Part shown: positions 56,066 to 64,000 of the stretch, in pieces
How the letters are laid out: the number at the start of each line of letters is the position of its first letter
Position numbering within the stretch: the first letter of the stretch is position 1
Notes under the pieces: model-generated
Databases searched by the model: none
Seen by the model: only the letters and a program-made list of their open reading frames with translations
What the model was told of the DNA's origin: nothing
Position numbers and translations under genes: made by a program
NCBI RefSeq assembly: GCF_000744605.1
Contig: NZ_JQMG01000001.1
Span: 124,001 to 188,000 of the forward strand
Direction: 5' to 3'
Origin: Methylotenera sp. L2L1
Lineage (GTDB): Bacteria > Pseudomonadota > Gammaproteobacteria > Burkholderiales > Methylophilaceae
DNA: 64,000 bases

Positions 56066-57359
56066 AAGTCAATATATCTGACCATATATTGTGTGCCCAA
56101 GCTTTGGCATATGCACCCTCTTTATCAGACGGTGCCAATGAGACGCCGCCACCGTCAGCAGACACCATGATTTTTTTTGCAGCATCGTATCGATAAACAT
56201 TGGCCACATGCATAGCTTGCTTATCATCGACAAAACTATAACAAGTGTTCGCAAACACCGGTGCGGGGTCAGGCGCCCTGCCCTGCATCAACTCAACAAT
56301 CGCGCTAGCACATACACGTGCCTGCGAAGTTGCCATATGCGCAGACTTTGGCAAGCCAGACGCAACACTATCACCGATTACATGCACATTGGGCACTTTT
56401 TCAGATTCATAACTTAAAAAATCAACCTCGCACCATGGATAATCTGATTCAAGTAAGTTTGCCATTTGCGCAGGCTTGCCAGCGCGCTGAGGGGGAATAA
56501 CATTCAACACATCAGCCTTAATCTGTTCAAACTCAGTACTTACTGTTTTAGTGCGCACATCAACGGAGACAACAGCACTATCGTGGCGATAGTCAATCAT
56601 GCCTGTGTAAGTATTGGCCCAAACTTTAGTAAAGAGCCCTTTTTTAGACACAATTTCAGCATTAGCGTCCAGTACAATAATCTTACTGTTTGGCTTATGG
56701 TTTTTTAGATAATGAGCCACTTGGCAAACACGTTCATATGGGCCGGGTGGGCAACGATATGGCGCTTTAGGAATCGTCATCACAAACACACCACCATCAG
56801 GCATCGCTTCAAGCTGTTGCCGTAAATAAACCGTTTGCCAACCAGCTTTCCATGCATGCGGAATCTGCTTCTGTGCTTCAGCCGTTTGCAACTGAGGCAA
56901 GCTGTCATAGATAAAATCTACACCCGGGGCAACAATCAAACGGTCATAAGTAATATCGCCACGCTGCATGGTCACTTTTTTGGCATCCGTGTTGATGGCA
57001 ATCACACTATCTTGCACCCACTGAATCCCATGACTCTTTTTCAGCAAATCATAGCTAAAGGTCAAGTCGTTAATCTGCTGACTGCCGCCTAACACCAAGT
57101 TACTTAATGGACACGATATGAACTGAGGGGATCGTTCAATTACCACCACCTCGATACTACCCATGCTCCACATACGAATATATTTAGCTGCACTCGTGCC
57201 TGCATAGCCCCCACCAATGACCACCACGCGCCCGATTGGCGGCTTCTTACCCATGGCGCTTGCGTATGGAGCAAACGATAGTGCACCCAGCGCTGCGGCT
57301 GTCTTAATAAAATCACGGCGATTAAAACCAGTGAAGCTATTCATAGGGAAGCTACTCAT
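56064..57359 (-). CDS. fccB: Flavocytochrome c sulfide dehydrogenase, flavoprotein subunit (FccB)
   Basis: A 431-residue Tat-exported flavoprotein: twin-arginine signal NRRDFIKTAAALGALSFAPYASA, FAD Rossmann IGRVVVIGGGYAGTSAAKYIRMW, CPLSNLVLGG, and the FCSD C-terminal region PPQRAGKPAQMANLLESDYPWCEVDF...NTCYSFVDDKQAMHVANVYRY. Cys residues (RCPP, YPWC) correspond to the redox-active pair. It oxidises sulfide to sulfur in the periplasm with the cytochrome subunit encoded just before it (ATGA overlap). In this organism another donor is possible. Confidence 0.88.
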   Translation of the reverse strand: MSSFPMNSFTGFNRRDFIKTAAALGALSFAPYASAMGKKPPIGRVVVIGGGYAGTSAAKYIRMWSMGSIEVVVIERSPQFISCPLSNLVLGGSQQINDLTFSYDLLKKSHGIQWVQDSVIAINTDAKKVTMQRGDITYDRLIVAPGVDFIYDSLPQLQTAEAQKQIPHAWKAGWQTVYLRQQLEAMPDGGVFVMTIPKAPYRCPPGPYERVCQVAHYLKNHKPNSKIIVLDANAEIVSKKGLFTKVWANTYTGMIDYRHDSAVVSVDVRTKTVSTEFEQIKADVLNVIPPQRAGKPAQMANLLESDYPWCEVDFLSYESEKVPNVHVIGDSVASGLPKSAHMATSQARVCASAIVELMQGRAPDPAPVFANTCYSFVDDKQAMHVANVYRYDAAKKIMVSADGGGVSLAPSDKEGAYAKAWAHNIWSDILT

Positions 57360-57744
57360 CTTGCACCGCCTTAAGCGTTTGTGTTTTTGGCATGTAGCGC
57401 TTTACTTTTTTCTGATGCGAAAAATAATCTGCCAACTGATTGATTTCTTCTAGACTCAAGCCACTGGCATGTCGATGCATTACCGTCGCTGGCCGCGCGC
57501 CGCTACGAAAATCAGTGAGTCGCTGAACAATATAAGCCTTCTCCAACCCAGCAAGTGTAGTGGCATCAAACTCTGCATTGAGTGTCACAGCATTACCCTG
57601 CGTGCCATGACATGCGGCACAAGACGCTGCTAACGTTCGGGTATGTAATGCATGGTCTACATAAACAAAATCCTCAGCTGCTTTGCCCTGACTAGGCAAA
57701 ATAACTGAGGATACAAGGATAAGATTTAGAAGGAATCTGTTCAT
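57352..57744 (-). CDS. fccA: Class I cytochrome c, FccA-like subunit
   Basis: A 130-residue periplasmic cytochrome with signal peptide (to about GKAAED) and one haem motif C42-A-A-C45-H46. The Met ligand is likely in AGARPATVMHRHASG. Its stop overlaps the fccB start, the usual fccAB pair. It accepts electrons from the flavoprotein and passes them to the respiratory chain. Confidence 0.88.
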   Translation of the reverse strand: MNRFLLNLILVSSVILPSQGKAAEDFVYVDHALHTRTLAASCAACHGTQGNAVTLNAEFDATTLAGLEKAYIVQRLTDFRSGARPATVMHRHASGLSLEEINQLADYFSHQKKVKRYMPKTQTLKAVQDE

Positions 57745-57839
57745 GGGGTCTTAATCAATTGAGAAGCTCCACTACATATTATTAAGTTATCATTAATATT
57801 GAAACGATTAAATCTAAGATTGTAATTCTGTATTCATTT

Positions 57840-57874
57840 AATCTAGTGCTGCAATTAAACCACAACACTAGATT
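57840..57874 (-). terminator. Stem-loop after the ankyrin gene
   Basis: AATCTAGTG (57840-57848) pairs perfectly with CACTAGATT (57866-57874) across 17 bases. It lies 21 bases after the stop of the minus-strand ankyrin gene. There is no clear U-tract. Confidence 0.5.
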
Positions 57875-57894
57875 ACAGCATCAAGTTAAGGCAA

Positions 57895-58392
57895 TTAGAA
57901 ACATTTTTCTTCTAAGCAGCCATCATCTTTAACGCCAAGTGAAGTTAACAACTCTACCATTTTAGTGTTGCCCTCATCACGTACTGCTCGAACGATAGAA
58001 ACATCTGCACGCATTTTAATATTAATATCAGCGCCTTTAGCTGCTAAATATTTGACCACATCATTATAGCCACCAAATGCTGCCATATGAAAAGCTGTAT
58101 TTTTGCTGATTGGGTGTTGATAATCCAACTCCGCACCGCGCTCAACTAACAACTGAACCACTTTAACCTGACCTTTAGTCGCTGCAATTTGCAATGCAGA
58201 CCAACCAAAGAACTTGTCATTGGCTTTTGCATCGCCATCTAAATATTTCTTAACTAACTTAACGTCACCATCACGCAACGCTTCGGTGTAACGCATATGG
58301 TCATCATCAGTCAATTGCGCCATTGATGCCGAAGGAAAGATAAAAGTAAAACTAAAGGCTAATGCTAAAACAAGTGTTCTAAAAAAATTCAT
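57895..58392 (-). CDS. Small secreted ankyrin-repeat protein
   Basis: A 165-residue protein with a signal peptide (MNFFRTLVLALAFSFTFIFPSASMA) and three to four ankyrin repeats (ALQIAATKGQVKVVQLLVERGAELDYQ and next). ATG 58392 has GGAG upstream; a longer frame to 58413 is not used. It is upstream of fccA in the same orientation, 150 bases before it. A function near the redox cluster is possible but not shown. Confidence 0.87.
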   Translation of the reverse strand: MNFFRTLVLALAFSFTFIFPSASMAQLTDDDHMRYTEALRDGDVKLVKKYLDGDAKANDKFFGWSALQIAATKGQVKVVQLLVERGAELDYQHPISKNTAFHMAAFGGYNDVVKYLAAKGADINIKMRADVSIVRAVRDEGNTKMVELLTSLGVKDDGCLEEKCF

Positions 58393-58550
58393 GCTGCTTT
58401 TCTCCAAAATCATTTATTAAAATTTATTTCTGTCGCTATCAAAACAGTACTTATTAAAACGATTACTTTTAAAGCTTACTTAAAGCCAAATATTAACCAA
58501 GCTTTAGCTAACAAAACGCCTTAGATAATAAAATGCCTTAGAATAATAAG

Positions 58551-61500
58551 TTAAGCAATGTACTTTCTCGCATTGCGGAACATACGAATCCAAGCACTAT
58601 CTTCAGTGTCATCAGAACGTTGCCATGTGTTTTGCACATTGCGAATCACACGTTCAGGATGTGGCATCATAATACTAAAACGCCCATCTGTGCTGGTTAA
58701 TCCAGTGACACCCTGCGGTGATCCGTTTGGATTAAACGGATACATCTCAGTAGCTGTAGATGCATGATCAATAAAGCGCATCGTCACTAATTTCTGTGCT
58801 AACAGCTCATTGACAGCGTTAGTCTGAGAAAATTCCGCAAAACCTTCACCATGTGCAACAGCAATTGGCATTTTGCTACCAGCCATGCCATTAAAGAAGA
58901 TAGATGGAGACTCTAAAACCTCTACCATGCTCAAGCGCGCTTCAAATTGCTCTGATTTATTTTTCACAAAATGTGGCCAATGCGCCGCACCTGGAATCAG
59001 CTCGCGCAGATTACTCATCATTTGACAGCCGTTACATACACCAAGCGCAAAGCTATCTTGACGATTAAAGAACGCAGAAAACTCATCGCGCGCACGTGCG
59101 TTAAATAAAATAGATTTAGCCCAGCCCTCGCCCGCGCCAAGCACGTCACCGTAAGAGAAACCACCACAGGCAACCACACCCGCGAAGTCTTTAAGAGATA
59201 CTCGACCTGCAATAATATCGCTCATGTGAACGTCATAGGCGGCAAAACCAGCACGGTCAAATGAAGCTGCCATTTCCACATGGCCGTTCACACCTTGCTC
59301 ACGCAAGATAGCCATTTTAGGACGCGCACCGGTTGCAATGTACGGCGCAGCAATATTTTCACTTGGGTTATAAGTTAACTCTGCAAACAAACCACGGTCA
59401 GAATCGTTTAACAATCTGTCGTATTCTTGCTGAGCGCTTACTGGGTTATCACGCAGCTTTTGCATATGGTAAGTAGTTTCAGACCACATACGATGCAAGT
59501 TAACGCGCGTATCAGCAAAGATTACCTGACCATTTTGTTTGATCTCAATTTGGTTAGCCGTTGTCACCTCTGCCACCACATGTGCCAACCCATTGAACTG
59601 AGCAACAATCGCTGATGCATCTTTTGCACGCACCTGAATCACCGCACCTAGCTCTTCGTTATACAGTGCATCAACAACACTGCCTTGCAAGCTAGATACG
59701 TCTACGTTCAAACCACAGTGTCCAGCAAATGCCATCTCTACCAAGGTAGTAAATAAGCCGCCATCAGAACGGTCGTGGTAAGCCAAAATCTTGCCAGACT
59801 TATTCAACTGCTGAATCGTATTGAAGAAGTGTTTTAATTGGTTAGCATCATCAACATCAGGCGCTACGTTGCCAATTTCGCCATACACCTGCGCAAGGCT
59901 TGAGCCGCCCATACGGTTTTTGCCTGCGCCTAAGTCAATTAATATCAACTGAGAAGCAACATTGGTTTGTAATTGTGGCGTGAGTGTTTTACGTGCATCT
60001 GGTGTTGCGGCAAATGCTGTCACTACCAATGAAATTGGTGAAGTTACAGACTTGTTTTGACCATCATCATTCCACACCGTCTTCATACTCATGGAGTCTT
60101 TACCCACTGGGATACTGACGCCCAATTGTGGACATAGCTCCATACCCACTGCTTTCACTGTTTCAAACAGGGCAGCATCTTCGCCAGCATGCCCAGCTGG
60201 CGCCATCCAGTTGGCTGAAAGTTTTAAATCGCTGATGTCATCAATCAAACTCGCGGCAATATTGGTAATAGACTCACCAATCGCCATACGACCAGATGCT
60301 GGAGCGTTGACTAACGCGAGTGGTGCTTTTTCACCGATGGCAAAAGCTTCGCCACGGTAAGTTTCATAACCAGCTAAGGTGACGCCAACGTCAGCCACTG
60401 GCACTTGCCATGGGCCAACCATTTGCTCACGCGCGACCAAGCCAGTCACAGAACGGTCACCAATGGTAATCAAGAATGTTTTATCTGCAACACCCGGTAA
60501 ACGCAACACGCGCGCAGCCGCGTCTTTCAAGTCTATTTTGCTAGTATCAAACGCTTTAAGTGTTTGCACCGTGCTTTTCACGTCACGCGTCATTTTTGGT
60601 GGTTTACCTAGCAATACAGACAAATCCATATCCACTGGTTTGTTGTCAAAATGACTGTCAGCGACCGTTAAATGACGCTCTTCTGTGGCGTAACCCACCA
60701 CCGCATAAGGACAGCGCTCACGCTCACAAATTTCTTTAAAGCGCGGTAAATCTTCTTGCGCAATCGCCATGACATAGCGCTCTTGCGCCTCGTTGCTCCA
60801 CAGCTCACGTGGTGACATGCCTGGCTCTTCATTATTCACATCGCGTAATTGGAATATTGCACCTACACCTGCATCGTTCACTAGCTCTGGGAATGCATTG
60901 GAAATACCGCCTGCACCCACGTCATGAATACTTAAAATCGGGTTGTTTTCGCCCAACTGCCAGCAACGGTCAATCACTTCTTGCGCTCTACGTTCCAACT
61001 CAGGGTTACCGCGTTGTACAGAGTCAAAGTCCAAGTTCTCAACGTTGCTGCCAGTATCCATACTAGATGCCGCACCGCCACCCAAGCCAATCAGCATTGC
61101 TGGGCCACCCAATTGAATCAGTGCTGCACCTGCTGGAATTGGATTCTTTTTAGAGTGCTGTGCAGAGATATTACCGATACCACCTGCCAACATGATTGGT
61201 TTGTGATAACCACGCACTTCAGTATTGCCATTTGCAGCTGGCGCTTCAATTTCCAAGGTACGGAAATAACCGGTAATGTTTGGGCGACCAAACTCATTAT
61301 TATAGGCAGCGCCACCTAATGGGCCATCCACCATGATTTGCAAAGGTGAAGCAATGCGATTAGGTTTGCCGTAAGCAGCTGATTCCCAAGGTTGCGTAAA
61401 GTTAGGAATATTCAAATTAGATACAGAAAAACCAGTTAAACCCGCCTTAGGTTTAGAGCCACTGCCCGTTGCACCTTCATCACGAATCTCACCACCCGCA

Positions 61501-62474
61501 CCCGTTGCAGCACCTGCAAATGGAGAAATTGCGGTTGGGTGGTTGTGTGTTTCCACTTTCATCAAGAAGTGCATATCTTCTTCAATAAAGCGATATGCGC
61601 CATCTTCAGATGGGTAAAAACGTTTGGTAGGTTCATTCGCTTGCTGACCCGCCACAATTGAAGCGTTATCAGAGTACGCTACTACTGTTTTGCCTGGGTT
61701 TAGCTTGTGCGTATTGCGAATCATCGCAAATAGAGACATCTCCTGTTGCGCGCCATCAATCACCCAATCTGCATTAAAGATTTTATGGCGGCAATGCTCA
61801 GAGTTTGCCTGTGCAAACATCATTAACTCAACGTCAGTTGGGTTACGCTGCATTCTGGTGAAGTTATCGAAAAGATAATCCACTTCATCAGGCGACAATG
61901 CCAAACCCATCTCATTATTGGCTTGATCAAGTGCAGCCTTACCGCCTTGCAACACATCGATCGTGCTTAAAGGTTTAGGCGTATCGGTATGGAACAACTT
62001 ATCCGCATCTTGCTTGTTATCAAACACTGATTCTGTCATACGGTCATGCAGCAACGGCAACAACAACTTACGCTCATCGGCTGTGAGTGCTTGACCATTT
62101 TTTGTTTGCACATAGTAAGCAATGCCGCGTTCTACACGCTGAGTGGCTGGCAATCCGCAATGCTGCACAATGTCTGTCGCACGCGAAGCCCAAGGCGAAA
62201 TCGTGCCAACGCGAGGCAGCACCAGAATAAATTCGCCACTAGGCTCTTCCGCCTGCATGCTAGGGCCATACGTTAAAATTTGGTTCAGTGTGTTTTCTTG
62301 CAGGGCTGATAGCTCACCATCCACCCATATAAAATGCCAAAATTCAGCGTAAACATGCCCAATGTTTGGGCAAATTTCACTTAGCTTATTTTGAATTTTT
62401 TCAATTCTGAAAGGTGATAAAGCAGCACTGCCACGCAGGCTAATCATTTGTGGGTTTGGATTAGATTGGCTCAT
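58551..62474 (-). CDS. purL: Phosphoribosylformylglycinamidine synthase
   Basis: A 1307-residue enzyme of purine synthesis. It has an N-terminal PurS-like part, the tandem AIR-synthase-type domains ([54 protein letters not shown] stretch) and a C-terminal class I glutamine amidotransferase (Cys in [13 protein letters not shown], His/Glu in MMPHPERV). Length fits the large single-chain PurL of proteobacteria. It stands alone. Confidence 0.97.
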   Translation of the reverse strand: MSQSNPNPQMISLRGSAALSPFRIEKIQNKLSEICPNIGHVYAEFWHFIWVDGELSALQENTLNQILTYGPSMQAEEPSGEFILVLPRVGTISPWASRATDIVQHCGLPATQRVERGIAYYVQTKNGQALTADERKLLLPLLHDRMTESVFDNKQDADKLFHTDTPKPLSTIDVLQGGKAALDQANNEMGLALSPDEVDYLFDNFTRMQRNPTDVELMMFAQANSEHCRHKIFNADWVIDGAQQEMSLFAMIRNTHKLNPGKTVVAYSDNASIVAGQQANEPTKRFYPSEDGAYRFIEEDMHFLMKVETHNHPTAISPFAGAATGAGGEIRDEGATGSGSKPKAGLTGFSVSNLNIPNFTQPWESAAYGKPNRIASPLQIMVDGPLGGAAYNNEFGRPNITGYFRTLEIEAPAANGNTEVRGYHKPIMLAGGIGNISAQHSKKNPIPAGAALIQLGGPAMLIGLGGGAASSMDTGSNVENLDFDSVQRGNPELERRAQEVIDRCWQLGENNPILSIHDVGAGGISNAFPELVNDAGVGAIFQLRDVNNEEPGMSPRELWSNEAQERYVMAIAQEDLPRFKEICERERCPYAVVGYATEERHLTVADSHFDNKPVDMDLSVLLGKPPKMTRDVKSTVQTLKAFDTSKIDLKDAAARVLRLPGVADKTFLITIGDRSVTGLVAREQMVGPWQVPVADVGVTLAGYETYRGEAFAIGEKAPLALVNAPASGRMAIGESITNIAASLIDDISDLKLSANWMAPAGHAGEDAALFETVKAVGMELCPQLGVSIPVGKDSMSMKTVWNDDGQNKSVTSPISLVVTAFAATPDARKTLTPQLQTNVASQLILIDLGAGKNRMGGSSLAQVYGEIGNVAPDVDDANQLKHFFNTIQQLNKSGKILAYHDRSDGGLFTTLVEMAFAGHCGLNVDVSSLQGSVVDALYNEELGAVIQVRAKDASAIVAQFNGLAHVVAEVTTANQIEIKQNGQVIFADTRVNLHRMWSETTYHMQKLRDNPVSAQQEYDRLLNDSDRGLFAELTYNPSENIAAPYIATGARPKMAILREQGVNGHVEMAASFDRAGFAAYDVHMSDIIAGRVSLKDFAGVVACGGFSYGDVLGAGEGWAKSILFNARARDEFSAFFNRQDSFALGVCNGCQMMSNLRELIPGAAHWPHFVKNKSEQFEARLSMVEVLESPSIFFNGMAGSKMPIAVAHGEGFAEFSQTNAVNELLAQKLVTMRFIDHASTATEMYPFNPNGSPQGVTGLTSTDGRFSIMMPHPERVIRNVQNTWQRSDDTEDSAWIRMFRNARKYIA

Positions 62475-62837
62475 TAAACTCAGCTAAATATCAAGGACAT
62501 GAATAATCCAAGATTTTAACAGATTAGCGCCTGTTAAGTCGCTAATTTGGCAGGCAAATTAATCAAGATATTTCAACTTAAGACCTGTGCTCGAATGGTA
62601 CTTTCTCATTAACCTTCCTAATACCGTCATTCCCGCGAAAGCGGGAGTCCACTGTAATCAAACACTTAGATAGATTCCCGCTTTCGTGGGAATGACGGGG
62701 GTAGGCAGTTTTATAGAAAACGAGCATATTTACCAGCCCACGCAAAGGGCTTGACTAAATAAACCACCGCCTTTATGGCCCAATACTCAAAAAACTGCAT
62801 TTAGATACTGAATATGCGCCTAAAGCTAGATTGGCAA
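62475..62837. other. Intergenic region between purL and corA
   Basis: No gene was seen. It holds the inverted repeat at 62624-62698; the rest is AT-rich and unremarkable. Confidence 0.5.
62624..62698. repeat. CCGTCATTCCCGCGAAAGCGGGA-type palindromic repeat
   Basis: Two 23-base arms (62624-62646 and 62676-62698) are inverted copies with one mismatch, around 29 bases. CGTCATTCCCGCGAAAGCGGG is a well-known class of dispersed repeat in many proteobacteria. One copy is seen here. Confidence 0.8.
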
Positions 62838-63950
62838 CTAAGTTTGACTCGTTAGCCACTGCCTGCGCCAAAAGATAGTGAGCATCACCAATGCGATACC
62901 GAGCATTAAACCCATTGCCCACCAAAAGCCGTCTTTATCTGCCAGCCACGGCATCTCATGAAAGTTCATACCAAAAATACCGGCAATCAGCGTAGCTGGC
63001 ATAAATAGCATCGCCACCACGGTTAAGGCGCGCACTTCCAGGTTAACGCGCTGACTCACGCTCGCCATGTAAATATCCATCATGCCGCTTAATGCATCGC
63101 GGATAGACTCCAGCGATTCAATAAAACTGACGGTATGGTCGTACACATCCCGCAAATACGGCATGGTCGCGGGTTTGAAAAAATCATTTTCGTTACGGGT
63201 TAAGGTGTTAATCACTTCACGTAGCGGCCACACCGCGCGGCGCAACTCTATGCTCACATGCTTAAGCTGATGAATCGCATGCAGCTCGGTATTGGTTGGT
63301 TTGCGCAGCAGCACCTCTTCAAGCGCCTCGCTCGCATCCCCTACCGCCTCCAGCACGCTAAAGTATCTATCTACCACGCTATCAAGCAATGCGTAGGCTA
63401 AGTAATCCACGCCCAACTCACGAATATGCGCACGGCTTGCACGCATGCGCGTTCTCACTGGCTCAAAATTACCGGTAGAGCGCTCTTGAAACGTCAGCAG
63501 ATAATCTCGCCCTAATACAAAGCTCACCTGCTCTGAGTCCATTGCCATCGCAAGTTTGTCGTACCTGAAGCAACGCGTTTCTAAAAACACGTAATCGTCA
63601 AATTCGTCTATTTTCGGGCGCTGCTCGGTATTGAGAATATCTTCCTGCACCAAGGGGTGTAAGTGGAATAAATCGCCAATTTGCTTAATCAGCGCAGCAT
63701 CATGCACGCCATGCACATTTAGCCAAAGCTTTTTGCCGGCGTTGGTGTAATCGCTCAATTTAAAGCTGGCGAGTTCATCGGCACTTAACACTTGCTCAGT
63801 CAATTCTGCAGCGTCATAAGCCATCACGCTTACGATAGGCTTTGCCACTTCTGCGGCATCAGCATCCATACTGCCCACATAGACTAGCGAGCCCGGCGCC
63901 ATACCGATTTTTGTAGAAAGATGCTTTTTAGGTTTACGCCGTCTTTTCAT
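62838..63950 (-). CDS. corA: Magnesium/cobalt transporter CorA
   Basis: A 370-residue protein with a large N-terminal cytoplasmic funnel domain and two C-terminal helices. The selectivity motif GMN lies in IFGMNFHEMP between them. The start ATG 63950 gives an N-terminal basic stretch (MKRRRKPKKHLSTK). CorA imports Mg2+ and sometimes Co2+. A 7-base inverted repeat (TAAGTGC...GCACTTA, 63971-63994) lies just upstream. Confidence 0.95.
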   Translation of the reverse strand: MKRRRKPKKHLSTKIGMAPGSLVYVGSMDADAAEVAKPIVSVMAYDAAELTEQVLSADELASFKLSDYTNAGKKLWLNVHGVHDAALIKQIGDLFHLHPLVQEDILNTEQRPKIDEFDDYVFLETRCFRYDKLAMAMDSEQVSFVLGRDYLLTFQERSTGNFEPVRTRMRASRAHIRELGVDYLAYALLDSVVDRYFSVLEAVGDASEALEEVLLRKPTNTELHAIHQLKHVSIELRRAVWPLREVINTLTRNENDFFKPATMPYLRDVYDHTVSFIESLESIRDALSGMMDIYMASVSQRVNLEVRALTVVAMLFMPATLIAGIFGMNFHEMPWLADKDGFWWAMGLMLGIALVMLTIFWRRQWLTSQT

Positions 63951-64000
63951 TGATTAACCTGACTTATATTTAAGTGCGTATATTTAAGCACTTATGTATT

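Overview
The window is a gene-dense, moderately AT-rich bacterial chromosome segment with about 60 protein genes. No rRNA, complete tRNA, insertion sequence, phage or CRISPR array was seen. Gene order and family types (dapD-yffB-dapE-prmB; nadE-PII; sucCD; yciB-yciI-bolA-PPIase; a short FeoB; ydbH-lipoprotein-ydbL; ccoP-ccoG-fixH) point to a betaproteobacterium. A methylotroph-like Nitrosomonadales/Methylophilaceae genome is my best guess; that is an inference from content and no marker gene settles it.

Layout. 1-10.7 kb is an oxygen-response neighbourhood: the end of the cbb3 oxidase operon (ccoP, ccoG, a FixH-like gene), an acetate kinase plus tandem UspA protein, an [4Fe-4S] FNR regulator, oxygen-independent hemN, and ompW. 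Perfect FNR boxes lie between fnr and hemN and at exactly -41.5 of a predicted ompW promoter. It is interrupted at 5.1-6.25 kb by a small accessory patch: a HEPN-domain gene preceded by a strong hairpin and followed by an integron attC-like dyad and a MITE-like repeat. 10.8-24 kb holds rlmD, two M48 metalloprotease lipoproteins, a PolB-type exonuclease, the envelope module ydbH/YnbE-like lipoprotein/ydbL, cysM, dsbB, xseA, small membrane proteins and kup. 24-27.3 kb is lysine biosynthesis plus prmB. 27.3-31.9 kb is a TonB-receptor/YfiR/GGDEF-EAL signalling cassette. 32-39.7 kb holds a methyltransferase and the rnm-yciO-M50-trpS-scpA-scpB-rluB cluster. 39.9-44.1 kb is yciB-yciI-bolA-PPIase and a Fur-controlled feoAB. 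44.2-53 kb is housekeeping (flavoprotein, PII, nadE, sucCD, serB, a DUF455 ferritin-like protein) and a secreted ankyrin protein. 53-58.4 kb is a periplasmic redox cluster: flavocytochrome-c-type FccA/FccB, a soluble PQQ-dehydrogenase-like propeller, an unknown secreted protein, a propeller lipoprotein and a second ankyrin protein. The window ends with purL and corA.

How the genes work together: FNR, the high-affinity oxidase, oxygen-independent haem synthesis and OmpW form a microaerobic response, with acetate kinase and UspA plausibly part of the same physiology. FeoAB supplies ferrous iron under Fur control. The TonB receptor/YfiR/GGDEF-EAL set probably couples an envelope signal to c-di-GMP. 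The redox cluster probably feeds electrons from sulfide or another small donor into cytochrome c.

The least explained parts are the HEPN cassette-like island, the redox/propeller cluster with its unknown secreted partner, and several large intergenic dyads. Several starts were moved from the longest possible ORF on the basis of ribosome sites, promoters, signal peptides or family N-termini; these are stated per gene. All operator and repeat calls are by eye.
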